A model generated the notes under the pieces. It had not been told where the DNA came from, made no database searches, and saw nothing but the letters and a program-made list of their open reading frames with translations. This document shows, piece after piece, positions 1 through 8,482 of a stretch of DNA of 64,000 nt (within the stretch, counting starts at the first letter, position 1; each line of letters opens with the position of its first letter). A program made the position numbers and the translations under genes. The DNA lies in assembly GCA_964620445.1 (NCBI GenBank), contig CAZUHB010000015.1, positions 1 to 64,000 of the forward strand, written 5' to 3'. This stretch comes from CAZUHB01 sp964620445 (GTDB lineage: Bacteria; Planctomycetota; B15-G4; CAYZWU01).

Positions 1-81
1 ACGGCCTTCGCTCTACTACGGATGAAATATACCTTCCGGGCTAACATCCACCCCACTCTGCAATTCAATCTCTGCAACCGT

Positions 82-104
82 TTGGTATAATATCGATTGG
101 TATA
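82..104 (+). promoter_or_regulatory. Possible promoter upstream of the Mrr-like gene
   Basis: A perfect -10-like TATAAT lies at 86-91 inside a direct repeat of TTGGTATA (82-89 and 97-104, 15 bp apart). The next gene starts at 204. No clear -35 box is seen at the right distance, so this is a weak promoter guess. The rest of 1-203 holds no gene that I can support. Confidence 0.3.
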
Positions 105-203
105 GGTGAAGGGAATTTGTCCGGCTGGATTGGGCTGACCGGCTTTCGCTTTTAAATCGGATTATCGAGTTCTCTATAAATTATATTCAGGCGGGACGGG
201 CCA

Positions 204-977
204 ATGAGAAAAGAGGAAATCGAAAGACGAATCGCTCAGCTGTATGAAGAGAACTATTCACACCTGGGAGCCCTTCAGAGAACAGAACGCATGTATCCGC
301 CGGATGGCGGGGGGCACGGATATAGGTGGCGAGAGAGGATGAGAAGAATCGATGCGGAGATTTCCGAGCTAAGGGCAGAGCTCGAGGGTCACCATGAGCT
401 GATTCGCCGCAAGGAGGCTCTCGAGCAGGACCAGAGCCTGATTCCCACGCCTCATATAGGGGTGTACGAGGCAATCGCCGATATCAAGCGCCTCTCTCCT
501 GAACTTATTCTTCATCTTAAGTCCTCTGTTAAGAACCTCTGCCATGTTGACCCCGACGTGTTCGAGCATCTTGTCGCAGAGTTCTTTGTCGCGCACGGCA
601 TCTTTACGGATGCCGCTTTAGTTGGTCGAGATCCCGCTACGTCTGCCGATATTTTTGCTATGAGCTCAATCGGGAACAGTGGCATTCCTGCACGAGTCTT
701 CGTTGAAGTTCGACGCACGTTGGTACCACAGGGTGTCAACGCTATCGATCAAGTCCTCGGAGCGATGTTCGGCGAGCAAAAACATGGCTGGACGGCGGGA
801 ATGATCGTCTCGCTTGGAGGATTTACAGACATGAAGAAGTATTCTCCCGGAGACTTGGAGTTGCGAAACCTCGCGCTTCGTGACCGGGCGGATCTGCTAA
901 AGTGGTTGGCGGACTATGAACTAACGTCGACTGGTCTATATCTTCCAAAACCGCGGCGTCGAATGGACGACGCCTGA
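204..977 (+). CDS. Mrr-like restriction endonuclease-fold protein
   Basis: The 257-residue protein has a charged, probably coiled-coil N-terminus (about 1-80) and a C-terminal half resembling the Mrr_cat type IV restriction nuclease fold. Visible landmarks are F120/E121 in the first helix, D149 in the 'SADIFA' strand, 'FVEVRR' at about 166-171, and the late 'GMIVSLGGFT' strand followed by an LLKWL-type helix. The usual catalytic pattern is D...(E/Q)-x-K; here it reads E168-V-R170, so the lysine is replaced by arginine. It probably binds or cleaves DNA, perhaps modified DNA, but activity is uncertain. It sits close to an AAA ATPase gene in an accessory-looking region. The start is ATG at 204; no strong ribosome binding site is visible. 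Confidence 0.6.
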   Translation: MRKEEIERRIAQLYEENYSHLGALQRTERMYPPDGGGHGYRWRERMRRIDAEISELRAELEGHHELIRRKEALEQDQSLIPTPHIGVYEAIADIKRLSPELILHLKSSVKNLCHVDPDVFEHLVAEFFVAHGIFTDAALVGRDPATSADIFAMSSIGNSGIPARVFVEVRRTLVPQGVNAIDQVLGAMFGEQKHGWTAGMIVSLGGFTDMKKYSPGDLELRNLALRDRADLLKWLADYELTSTGLYLPKPRRRMDDA

Positions 978-1045
978 CAAAAGATTTGAGGGAGCAATCG
1001 CCCCGGTCATTCTTTGACGTCTAGGCGGAAGAAACGAGCACGGAA

Positions 1046-1350
1046 ATGAACTGCGAAGAGATGCCAGCTGTTCCAGATTTCAGAGGGAAGGTCGTGTCAA
1101 TCACGACCATGGATGGCGACTGCAATCATGACCTTGTCGATCCGGTGTTCGAGATGCAGGGGGCAGGCTGTTCCTGACGGGAGTCACGCCAAAGGGTGCG
1201 ACTCAATCGGATTGGACGGTTGGAGTCCCCTGCGCCGTGGCGTGGGACCGTGTGACGGACTACTTCATCTTCGAGTCGGTCGAGCAGTACCAGAGCGCCA
1301 CCAAGACCTGTCAGGAGTTTCACGAGAAAGACGTAGACCAGGGTACTTAA
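1046..1350 (+). pseudogene. Small unknown gene broken by a one-base frameshift
   Basis: From ATG 1046 the frame reads MNCEEMPAVPDFRGKVVSIT onward to about codon 38, then runs into TGA. Moving one base at the five-G run 1159-1163 restores a good frame (GRLFLTGVTPKGATQSDW onward) that ends at TAA 1348-1350. The two halves join as a protein of about 101 residues rich in aromatic and acidic residues near its end (DYFIFESVEQYQSA). The length of 305 nt is one short of 102 codons. I do not recognise the family. The break could be a real mutation or an assembly error in the homopolymer. Selenocysteine readthrough was considered and rejected, because the frame after that TGA is not protein-like. Confidence 0.6.
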
Positions 1351-1438
1351 CAAGCCTTTGCGGCCGCGGTGGCTCTCGTCACGCCGCCCGCAGGCTAGGT
1401 CCGAGCCGTTAGACTCGTTCTTAGCCTATCTGAGTATT

Positions 1439-1460
1439 TAAGATCAGTACGTGGATCTTA
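1439..1460. repeat. Operator-like palindrome, copy 1
   Basis: A 22-bp dyad has arms TAAGATC and GATCTTA separated by 8 bp. An 18/22 identical second copy lies at 1521-1542, 82 bp downstream. Both lie only in the leader of the ATPase gene that starts at 1551. This is a candidate protein-binding operator. Confidence 0.6.
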
Positions 1461-1520
1461 TTCGGCCATCAACACACATTAAAACCAAAATGTTGACTCT
1501 AAGAAAAGAGGACGGTAGTA

Positions 1521-1542
1521 TAAGATTAGTTTGTTGATCTTA
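1521..1542. repeat. Operator-like palindrome, copy 2
   Basis: A 22-bp dyad has arms TAAGATT and GATCTTA, matching copy 1 at 18 of 22 positions. It ends 8 bp before the ATPase start codon and overlaps the region where its promoter or ribosome binding site should be. A protein bound here would probably block expression of the gene. Confidence 0.6.
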
Positions 1543-1550
1543 GGGGTTTA

Positions 1551-2996
1551 ATGATGCGTAACATACCAATAGAAGGTGTTTTAGAGCGTCTCAAACAAGA
1601 TAATCCCTGGTGGAAAGATGCTGGCGAGGTGCCCTCTTTCTACACAGAGATGCGCCCGAGGCCTTGTCTTCAGCATTTTTTCCCACTGGTTGCTCAAACC
1701 GAGATCAGTCGAGCGGTTGTTCTCATGGGCCCGAAGCGTGTTGGTAAAACCGTGCTCATTCATCATGCTATCGCAGAATTGATAGCCTCAGGGGTGGATC
1801 CAAGCACGATTGCCTATGTGTCTGTCGACCATCCCTTGTTCAATGGCCTTGGCTTGGAGGACTTTGTAAAGTTGATCAATGAGGCTGGCTCCTCCAGGCT
1901 CAGTTCGGGCCGCGCCCACCTGTTCTTCGACGAAATTCAGTATCTCAAGGGTTGGGAAGTCCACCTGAAAGCGCTTGTAGATTCGTATCCGAGACTCAAC
2001 ATCACAGTGTCCGGCTCTGCGGCTGCCGCGCTCAAATTGAAGAGTTCCGAATCAGGCGCAGGCCGATTCACCGATTTTATTCTTCCACCCCTGACGTTCT
2101 ACGAATATCTGGTGCTGTTGGATTTGGAGAGCCTTTTCGATGATTCAGGCGAGGAAAAACGGTTCTTTCGAGCGAAAGAGATAGATGAGCTAAACAAACA
2201 TTTCGTTCACTACTTGAATTTCGGCGGATACCCTGAAGTCGTTTTTTCAAAGCAGATTCAGAAAGATCCAGGACGTTTTATTAAGTCCGATATTATCGAC
2301 AAAGTGCTCTTGCGAGATCTACCAAGTCTGTATGGAATTCAGGACATTCAGGAACTCAATTCGCTATTCACCACGTTGGCGTACAATACGGCCAATGAAG
2401 TGTCTCTTGAAGATCTTTCATCTGGTTCGGGTGTTGCCAAGAATACAATCAAAAGATACATCGAGTACCTCGAGGCAGCATTTCTCATTCGCGTGATCCA
2501 CCGAGTCGACAAGAACGCGAAGAGGTTCAAGCGAGCCAACTTTTTCAAAGTATATCTTACGAATCCATCCATCCGCGCAGCTCTATTCTCTCCTGTAGAT
2601 GCGGATGACTTGGCTTTGGGGGCGCTAGTTGAAACGGCGATATTTTCGCGATGGTTCCATTCCGACACTCCAATGTACTACGCACGCTGGAAGAACGGCG
2701 AAGTCGACATCGTGAATCTCGGACAAAAACAAAAGCCCGAATGGGTCGTTGAAGTGAAGTGGTCGGACAGAATTGTGAACCATCCGGAAGAACTTAAGGG
2801 GATGATTGGATTCTGCAAGAAGCACGAGTTGAACGATTCTCTGGTTACCACAAGAACCGTCTTGTCGAACGGCATCGTAGATGGGATTCCAATTGAGTAC
2901 GTTCCCGCTAGCGAGTATTGTCTTACGCTTGGAAGAAACATCGTCTTTTCTCGTGATTTTGGAGTTGCCCCTGGTCTCGATGATGATGACGAATAG
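1551..2996 (+). CDS. AAA_14/DUF4143-type P-loop ATPase
   Basis: The 481-residue protein has a Walker A G60-PKRVGKT-67, a Walker B 'HLFFDE' at 123-128, and a sensor-like 'ITVSGS' at about 151-156. A winged-helix-like segment follows near 285-310 (VAKNTIKRYIEYLE). The C-terminus is typical of DUF4143, a degenerate PD-(D/E)xK nuclease-like fold with E361, 'GEVDIV' 383-388 and 'EVKW' 401-404. Members of this family are common, mobile, and of unclear function. The start ATG 1551 is followed by another ATG at 1554; AGGGG lies just upstream. The gene and its leader look more AT-rich than the surroundings, which suggests transfer. Two matching palindromes precede it. Confidence 0.85.
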   Translation: MMRNIPIEGVLERLKQDNPWWKDAGEVPSFYTEMRPRPCLQHFFPLVAQTEISRAVVLMGPKRVGKTVLIHHAIAELIASGVDPSTIAYVSVDHPLFNGLGLEDFVKLINEAGSSRLSSGRAHLFFDEIQYLKGWEVHLKALVDSYPRLNITVSGSAAAALKLKSSESGAGRFTDFILPPLTFYEYLVLLDLESLFDDSGEEKRFFRAKEIDELNKHFVHYLNFGGYPEVVFSKQIQKDPGRFIKSDIIDKVLLRDLPSLYGIQDIQELNSLFTTLAYNTANEVSLEDLSSGSGVAKNTIKRYIEYLEAAFLIRVIHRVDKNAKRFKRANFFKVYLTNPSIRAALFSPVDADDLALGALVETAIFSRWFHSDTPMYYARWKNGEVDIVNLGQKQKPEWVVEVKWSDRIVNHPEELKGMIGFCKKHELNDSLVTTRTVLSNGIVDGIPIEYVPASEYCLTLGRNIVFSRDFGVAPGLDDDDE

Positions 2997-3255
2997 TCCG
3001 TCGAATTTGTCGATATCGATGGTGAGTCTCGGCAGAAACCAACGACGAGATTGGCTTGGCGGACCGCTCCGCGTCCCGCAAGTCGTCTCAAACCGTTCGC
3101 TAACACAGGGACAAAGATGTGAATAGTATCAAAGGTTTCACAACTGCCGCCAAGTCCGCGTGAAAAATCCTCTCGGGCTGAAAGGATGACCAGCAGGACA
3201 CATTCGAGGCCTGCCAGGTTATTCGAGCACGAGGATCACAAGGAGGAAACAACTA

Positions 3256-3564
3256 ATGGCTACAATCCGGATCAAACGAACTTTGGATTTATATGGAGTC
3301 CTGAGAAACGTGAAGGTTTGGATTGACGGTGTCCATGTCGGAAAATTGCCTTTCAATTCTGAAAGGACATTCGACGTTCCAGATGGCACTCACGCGATTC
3401 AGGCGTCAATGGACTGGTGCAAGAGCAAAGCACTGGAGATCAACGCACAAGGTGATCGTGAAATCAGAGTCGTCGTGAAGACCAAGACCCTGTTGCTCGC
3501 CATTCCGTTATGTATCATAAAACCATCCTCGGTATTTACCGTCTCGACAGAAGAGATCACCTGA
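3256..3564 (+). CDS. Small beta-rich protein of unknown function
   Basis: The 102-residue protein has a pattern seen in small uncharacterised proteins: a strand with 'VWIDGVHVGKL', then 'FDVPDGTHAIQASMDWCKSKAL', then 'REIRVVVK' and a hydrophobic end. This looks like a PEGA-like or carboxypeptidase-regulatory-like beta sandwich. No signal peptide is present. The start at 3256 is well supported by AAGGAGG 8-12 bases upstream. The function is unknown. It is followed in the same direction by a lipoprotein gene. The 260 bp between the ATPase and this gene hold nothing I can support. Confidence 0.65.
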   Translation: MATIRIKRTLDLYGVLRNVKVWIDGVHVGKLPFNSERTFDVPDGTHAIQASMDWCKSKALEINAQGDREIRVVVKTKTLLLAIPLCIIKPSSVFTVSTEEIT

Positions 3565-3611
3565 CTTTTTACATTTGCCCGAGCTACACGGTGCAAGATC
3601 ACAGGAGAAAA

Positions 3612-4064
3612 ATGATGCCTGACAACCGGTGGAATGGCACTAAACAGAGCCTGTTGGTCCTGATCGCCCTCGCCCTGAGCGGGTGCGCAACCGGCATGAG
3701 AGGTACCATGGAAGACTCAGCGGCAGAGGTGGAAGCGCGCGAGATCGCCTTCGCGAAAACTATGGCCGATCGCGATCTGGATCGATTTCTCACCTTCGTT
3801 TCTCCCGAAGCGGTTTTCTTCAACGGCAACGAACCGATGCGAGGCCGCGACGCGGTCGGTCGAGCGTGGGCACCGTTGTTCGAAGGCGACGCGGCGCCCT
3901 TCTCCTGGCATCCCGACGTGGTCGTCGTGCTGGAATCGGGCAGCCTGGCGCTCAGCTCAGGTCCCATCCGCGGAGCCTCGGGCGAAACGGTGGGCCGCTT
4001 CAACTCCATCTGGAGAAAGGACGACGACGGCCAGTGGAGGGTCGTGTTCGACAAGGGATCCTAG
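3612..4064 (+). CDS. NTF2-like (SnoaL/DUF4440) lipoprotein
   Basis: The 150-residue protein has a lipoprotein signal ending at the lipobox LSGC (about residue 21), followed by an NTF2-like fold. Recognisable motifs are 'FAKTMADRDLDRFLTFVSPEAVFF', 'RGRDAVGRAW' and the final 'WRVVFDKGS', typical of the DUF4440 family. These domains form a small cone-shaped pocket and serve as ligand-binding or enzyme folds; the substrate cannot be told. I chose ATG 3612 (a second ATG is at 3615) because AGGAG lies just upstream and the signal peptide starts there; the open frame itself extends up to 3510. Confidence 0.75.
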   Translation: MMPDNRWNGTKQSLLVLIALALSGCATGMRGTMEDSAAEVEAREIAFAKTMADRDLDRFLTFVSPEAVFFNGNEPMRGRDAVGRAWAPLFEGDAAPFSWHPDVVVVLESGSLALSSGPIRGASGETVGRFNSIWRKDDDGQWRVVFDKGS

Positions 4065-4098
4065 CCGCCCCGTCAATCGATAAGAAAGCGCGCAACCG

Positions 4099-4797
4099 AT
4101 GCCGATACCGATCGACCGCCGAGCCCAGACCTTCGGGCTGCCCGAGTGCCTGTGGATCCCGATCGCCGTGACCGACGAGGCTGCCGTCGAGAAATACGTC
4201 GGGAAGAGCGAGGTGATCTCGGGCAGGACCCCGAACAAGGCATTCTTAGTGACATACCACGGCGCAATCGCTCCCCCGGACAAAAATCTCGGTATCTGGT
4301 CGGTGCCCGGCGCGGAGATTCTCCAGGCAGAGAGGCAAATCTGGGTGCATGTCGATTACACAGGCTACCGAAGAGCGTACGAACGGCACATGCCAAAGTG
4401 CGAAATCGATGACCGTGTGATCGATCACGTCGTGAACCGCCGATTATCCCGGCTGATCGGACACAAATACGTCCGCCTTCTTCCCATCTCGCGCGGCGCG
4501 AACACGAGCAGCGGTAGCGGCCCCGAGAAAGAATCGGTCAAAGCCCAGCAAGGAGTGTACGGCCCGCCTTACCGGGATGAGTCGGAGGTGTGCTACGCCG
4601 ATCCATCGGACATCGTGAAGATGCTGAACCTCAAGACGGGACACTTCCCGCTTCCAGGCGTTGCCGAAGCCTTGAAATTGATGTACCCCGACAGCCGCAA
4701 GGGGGCGAAAACCAAGACAACAGCGTCGAAGAGGAAACCGGATCGAGCACTCGACGCGCGGATCGTTCATTCGGGGGAAGCCAAAGAGCAGGGTTGA
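4099..4797 (+). CDS. Hypothetical protein, family not recognised
   Basis: The 232-residue protein has no signal peptide or membrane segment. Its centre is moderately aromatic ('QIWVHVDYTGYRRAY', 'HKYVRLLPISRG') and the tail from about residue 195 is Lys/Arg-rich and likely disordered. An in-frame TAA 6 codons upstream fixes the start near ATG 4099, although no good ribosome binding site is visible. It sits 34 bp after the NTF2-like lipoprotein gene and about 100 bp before a methyltransferase gene, all on the same strand. I cannot assign a function. Confidence 0.55.
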   Translation: MPIPIDRRAQTFGLPECLWIPIAVTDEAAVEKYVGKSEVISGRTPNKAFLVTYHGAIAPPDKNLGIWSVPGAEILQAERQIWVHVDYTGYRRAYERHMPKCEIDDRVIDHVVNRRLSRLIGHKYVRLLPISRGANTSSGSGPEKESVKAQQGVYGPPYRDESEVCYADPSDIVKMLNLKTGHFPLPGVAEALKLMYPDSRKGAKTKTTASKRKPDRALDARIVHSGEAKEQG

Positions 4798-4894
4798 TTT
4801 CGGCCGGTGTTGGGAGAATACTCGAGACACATCGTCGTGATCGCGCGGCCTCCGCGGATGATCGCCGCCGCTTGCCTGAAGAAAGAACATCGAG

Positions 4895-5725
4895 ATGAGC
4901 ACAAATTCCGAATTCCCCGAGCACTCAGAAGAGAACCGCCGGATCTGGGACGAAAACGCCCACTGGTGGGACGACCAGACCGGCGACGGGAACGCCTTCC
5001 AGGAAGTCCTGATCGAACCGGCGACGGAACGGCTGCTCCAGGTCAGCCGCGGGGATTCGGTTCTCGATGTGGCCTGCGGCGCCGGACGGTTCTCCCGCCG
5101 CCTGGCCGCACTTGGCGCACGGGTCGTCGGTATCGATTACAGCACCAGGTTCATCGAACGCGCCCGCCGGCGCGCCGGCGAAGAAGGCGTCGATGTGGAC
5201 TTTCATGTCATGGATGCGTGCAAGATAGATGACCTGCTCTCCCTCGGCGTCGGCCGATTCGACCGGGCGGTCTGCACGATGGCGTTGATGGACATGGCGT
5301 GCCTCGAACCGTTCATGGGATCACTGAGCCGGCTGCTGAAACGGGACGGGTCTTTCGTGTTCTCCGTGGTTCACCCCTGCTTTCACTCGGCCGCCGTCCA
5401 GCGATTCATGGAAATGCACGAGGAAGCGGCGGGCCGGCATGTCGTGAGAAAGGGTGTCAAGGTCTACAAGTACCTGACACCCGAAGCCCGGAAGACAGAG
5501 GGGATTGTCGGCCAGCCCGAACCGCAATACTACTATCATCGCCCCCTTCACGCGCTGCTGGGCGCCGGGTTCCGGGCCGGATTTCGCGTCGATGCTCTGG
5601 AGGAGCCCGCCTTTGATCCCGAGGCGACCGAGTCGAATGGTGTTCGCTGGATGGACCTGGCGGAGATCCCGCCGGTCATGGTCGTTCGGATGAAACCGGG
5701 GGGAACCTGTCAGCGGAAGTACTAG
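4895..5725 (+). CDS. Class I SAM-dependent methyltransferase
   Basis: The 276-residue protein has the Rossmann methyltransferase motif I 'VLDVACGAGRFS' at 56-67, an acidic end of strand 2 ('VVGIDYS'), and the post-I motifs 'DFHVMDA' and 'RFDRAVCTMALMDM'. The N-terminal 'IWDENAHWWDD' is typical of small-molecule methyltransferases in this superfamily. The substrate is unknown. The stop codon is 9 bp from the start of the next gene, an MddA-like membrane methyltransferase, so the two are probably co-transcribed. Confidence 0.85.
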   Translation: MSTNSEFPEHSEENRRIWDENAHWWDDQTGDGNAFQEVLIEPATERLLQVSRGDSVLDVACGAGRFSRRLAALGARVVGIDYSTRFIERARRRAGEEGVDVDFHVMDACKIDDLLSLGVGRFDRAVCTMALMDMACLEPFMGSLSRLLKRDGSFVFSVVHPCFHSAAVQRFMEMHEEAAGRHVVRKGVKVYKYLTPEARKTEGIVGQPEPQYYYHRPLHALLGAGFRAGFRVDALEEPAFDPEATESNGVRWMDLAEIPPVMVVRMKPGGTCQRKY

Positions 5726-5734
5726 CGACTACAG

Positions 5735-6499
5735 ATGAACGATTTCAAACCAGGAAAAGTATCGAAGCCGATCGCCAGGATCGCGATCTGTGCGACCCTC
5801 CTGTTCGGCGGCTCGTCCCTGCTGCTCTTCGTCGCGTTCCTCTTCGACGGGCCATTCGATCTGGTCGATCTCGACGCTGCAACACCTGTTGCGCTTGGAA
5901 TCGATACGCTACTTTGCCTCTTGTTCTTCGTGCAACACAGCGTGATGGTCAGACAGTCCTTTCAAGCATGGATCGGAAAATTCGTTTCCCACCATCTTCA
6001 TCGCGCGGTCTACTCGATCACATCAGGTCTGTTTCTTCTTTTACTCCTCCTGTTCTGGCAATCGACGGACACGGTCCTGGTGAGCGCCGAAGGTTTCTTG
6101 CGCTGGTTGTCACGAGGTTTTTTCCTCGCGGCGATTCTCGGATTCGTTTGGGGCGTGAGGGCTCTGGGATCGTTCGACGCTTTCGGAGTGCGTCCCATCG
6201 TGGCAACCCTCCGCGGCAACGAACCGCGAGATCCGCCGATGACGATCCGCGGACCGTACAAATGGGTGCGCCATCCCCTGTACACAGTATTCCTTATCAT
6301 GATCTGGTGCAGTCCCGACTACACCGCAGACCGCCTCCTGTTGAACGTGCTATGGACACTCTGGATATTCATCGGCGCGGCGCTCGAGGAGCGCGATCTC
6401 GCCGCCGCTTTCGGCGATCCGTACAGAGAGTACCGGAAGAACGTACCCATGCTGATCCCCTGGCGCATTCCAAAAAAATATCGCTCCCAGCACCCCTGA
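5735..6499 (+). CDS. Membrane methyltransferase of the NnrU/MddA (isoprenylcysteine methyltransferase-like) group
   Basis: The 254-residue protein has about five or six membrane helices. Key features are 'FFVQHSVMVR' in the second helix, and the C-terminal signature 'GPYKWVRHPLYTVFLI' followed by 'EERDLAAAFGDPYREYRKNVPMLIPW'. This resembles methanethiol S-methyltransferase MddA and NnrU-like proteins, which methylate small thiols or prenyl-cysteine using SAM. Methylation of a thiol is the best guess, not proved. It lies 9 bp after a soluble methyltransferase gene. Confidence 0.75.
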   Translation: MNDFKPGKVSKPIARIAICATLLFGGSSLLLFVAFLFDGPFDLVDLDAATPVALGIDTLLCLLFFVQHSVMVRQSFQAWIGKFVSHHLHRAVYSITSGLFLLLLLLFWQSTDTVLVSAEGFLRWLSRGFFLAAILGFVWGVRALGSFDAFGVRPIVATLRGNEPRDPPMTIRGPYKWVRHPLYTVFLIMIWCSPDYTADRLLLNVLWTLWIFIGAALEERDLAAAFGDPYREYRKNVPMLIPWRIPKKYRSQHP

Positions 6500-6877
6500 A
6501 CGTTCGGAAGAACCTCCCCGTGCACCGACACCGGTGACAGAAAACCTGACAGTTCCCTTCGCGCTCGGGGATGAAGCGGAATGTCACGGCTTTTTGTGGA
6601 TCCACCCGCACGGTGAGTATCAACTCCTGTAGATAAATACCATCTACTTGATCGACAGGCGCTTGGGATACATTTTCTCCGACGATCGGCCGTTTCCATT
6701 CACGTTGCAAAGCGGCCCACGCGATCCGCCGGCAGGCAAATTGCCTGAATAATCTCCGTCATTAATAATCTCCGTCTTTTTTACGTTCCCGCAACGCTTA
6801 CCCGAGTAAGGGCGTGAAGAGTCGAGAGTCGCCTTCAGGTCAGACTCAACGTTTCTTTCTCTTGAAGGAGGTGTCAC
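6500..6877. other. Intergenic region with small repeats
   Basis: This 378-bp gap has no gene I can support. It contains a 15-bp palindrome CAGGCAAATTGCCTG (6733-6747) immediately followed by two direct copies of AATAATCTCCGTC (6748-6760 and 6764-6776) and a T run. A strong ribosome binding site (GGAGG) lies just before the next gene. Confidence 0.5.
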
Positions 6878-8482
6878 ATGGCCAGGGAAAAAACCGCGAC
6901 ACACCGAGTTTGTTCGATCTCGATTTCGATCTGTCTGATCGCCGCCGCTTTCATTCTTGCCGCAACCCCAGCCTTCTGCGGGGAGAAGCTGGGAAAAACT
7001 CACAAGGACAAAAATCTCGGATTCTCGATCAGGGTTCCGAAAAACTGGGAATTCGTCGCATCGACCGATAGCGAACGCTACTTGACCGCGACTTTCACGA
7101 CCGACAAACCGCTGCGTACTAAAAAGGCGAAGAGCTGGCAGGAACTGGCGCAGCACTATCCCCTGATGCGGATCATCGCTTTCACCCCCCAGAATGCCTC
7201 GATCGAGGAGAGTGATGCGGGCGAGGCGAAGGTGTTCGGGAAAACCGTCCAGTATATCAAGGTCCAGAATCCCTTCCGCGATTTCAGGGAGTATCTGAAA
7301 GGAACGATCAAGGGCTACTACCTCGGCGAGGAACGGAAGGGAAAGGTCAAGGGCGTCCCCTGCACATTCATCGATGTCTACTATCACGAACACCGTCCTC
7401 CCCTGCGCAGGACGGCGTGCGTCTATCATCTGGGCGATGTCGATATCGTGGTTTTCCTGGAGGTGATGGAGGAGTGGTATCCGCGGTACGAGTCGTTCTG
7501 CAAGAAATTGTTCGGCTCCTTCAAGCGCGAAAAACGCGAGACGGCGAGCGCGGAACTACTGGCCGGATCCTCGGTGAGTACACGTGAAGATTTCATCAAG
7601 CTCAAGACGGAGAATCTTCCCGACGGTTGGAGCCACAAGGTCACCAAACGGCACCTCGTCATCTCGAAAGCGAACAAGAAGTTCACCGCAAAGGTCGTCC
7701 GCTTCGCCGACGCGATCAGGGACAGGATCGAAAAGGATTTCCTGAACAAGGGTTCCATGCACCAGTTGAAGCGGGATCGCAATAAAGTCGAACTGCCCGT
7801 GATCAGGATCCTCGACGGCTGCGACGCCTTCAAGGCCGTGATCGACACGTCGCGCGGATACCACTCGTACGATTCGAAAACGGGCGATGTGGTGATCTTC
7901 GACGGAACCCGCCAGGGGTGGACTCTGGACCGGCTCCTCTCGATCATGGCGCGCGGAATCCTGATCCAGTTCGTCGCCAAAGAATTCGATCAGGTGCGGC
8001 CCGACGAGTGGTACGTCAGCGGGATGGCGTTCTACTACAAGAACTTCAAGCTGAGGGGATCGACCTGCAAGTTCACCATGGACCCTTCCTACTCCGTCAA
8101 GCTCAGGGATGCCGTGAGAAACCAATCGTGCAGCACCTTCAAGACTCTGATGAGGCCCGAGGGAGCGGGAGTCAGCAGCACCGAAAACTACTGGAAGGTG
8201 GGGACCCTGGTCTGCTTTCTCAAGAGCAAGAAGGGAAACCGGAAGCCCTGGAAGAACCTTCTCGACCACTATCTGGAAAACTTCGTCGGCGCCTACAATT
8301 CTCTGAACAGTGCCGAAGAGTACGACTTCTATCTCGAAAGCCGCGACGGGGGAAGCACCAAGGGGATGCTCAAGGAGTTCAAGAAACAGGTGAAACAGAG
8401 GGCCTTCGAGTCGACATTCGGCGACTGGACCGATTCCGACTGGGAAAAGCTCGAGAAGGCCTGGGAAGACTGGGCCACCTAG
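6878..8482 (+). CDS. Exported DUF1570-like protein with a degenerate gluzincin site
   Basis: The 534-residue protein has a signal peptide (about 1-34, ending TPAFCG). Residues about 40-210 form a PsbP/DUF1795-like 'NLGFSIRVPKNWEF' domain. The C-terminal half follows the DUF1570 peptidase layout: 'IRILDGCDAF', 'YDSKTGDVVIFDG', then a helix where HExxH is expected, then 'PDEWYVSGMAFYYKNF', which matches the family's P-x-W-(x)-E-G-x-A-x-Y-F. Here the HExxH helix reads 'LSIMARGILIQF' and the E-G is replaced by S-G, so zinc binding is probably lost. The role may be structural or binding. The start has GGAGG 9 bp upstream. Its stop overlaps that of the convergent gene. Confidence 0.7.
   Translation: MAREKTATHRVCSISISICLIAAAFILAATPAFCGEKLGKTHKDKNLGFSIRVPKNWEFVASTDSERYLTATFTTDKPLRTKKAKSWQELAQHYPLMRIIAFTPQNASIEESDAGEAKVFGKTVQYIKVQNPFRDFREYLKGTIKGYYLGEERKGKVKGVPCTFIDVYYHEHRPPLRRTACVYHLGDVDIVVFLEVMEEWYPRYESFCKKLFGSFKREKRETASAELLAGSSVSTREDFIKLKTENLPDGWSHKVTKRHLVISKANKKFTAKVVRFADAIRDRIEKDFLNKGSMHQLKRDRNKVELPVIRILDGCDAFKAVIDTSRGYHSYDSKTGDVVIFDGTRQGWTLDRLLSIMARGILIQFVAKEFDQVRPDEWYVSGMAFYYKNFKLRGSTCKFTMDPSYSVKLRDAVRNQSCSTFKTLMRPEGAGVSSTENYWKVGTLVCFLKSKKGNRKPWKNLLDHYLENFVGAYNSLNSAEEYDFYLESRDGGSTKGMLKEFKKQVKQRAFESTFGDWTDSDWEKLEKAWEDWAT

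Noticed and set aside
1113..1412. A 99-residue plus-strand ORF
   Set aside because: It is Arg-rich and out of frame with the better frameshifted gene at 1046-1350, so it is a shadow.
4795..5232. Readthrough of the TGA after the hypothetical gene at 4099-4797
   Set aside because: The frame after it is open but becomes the out-of-frame shadow of the methyltransferase gene, rich in Arg and Pro.
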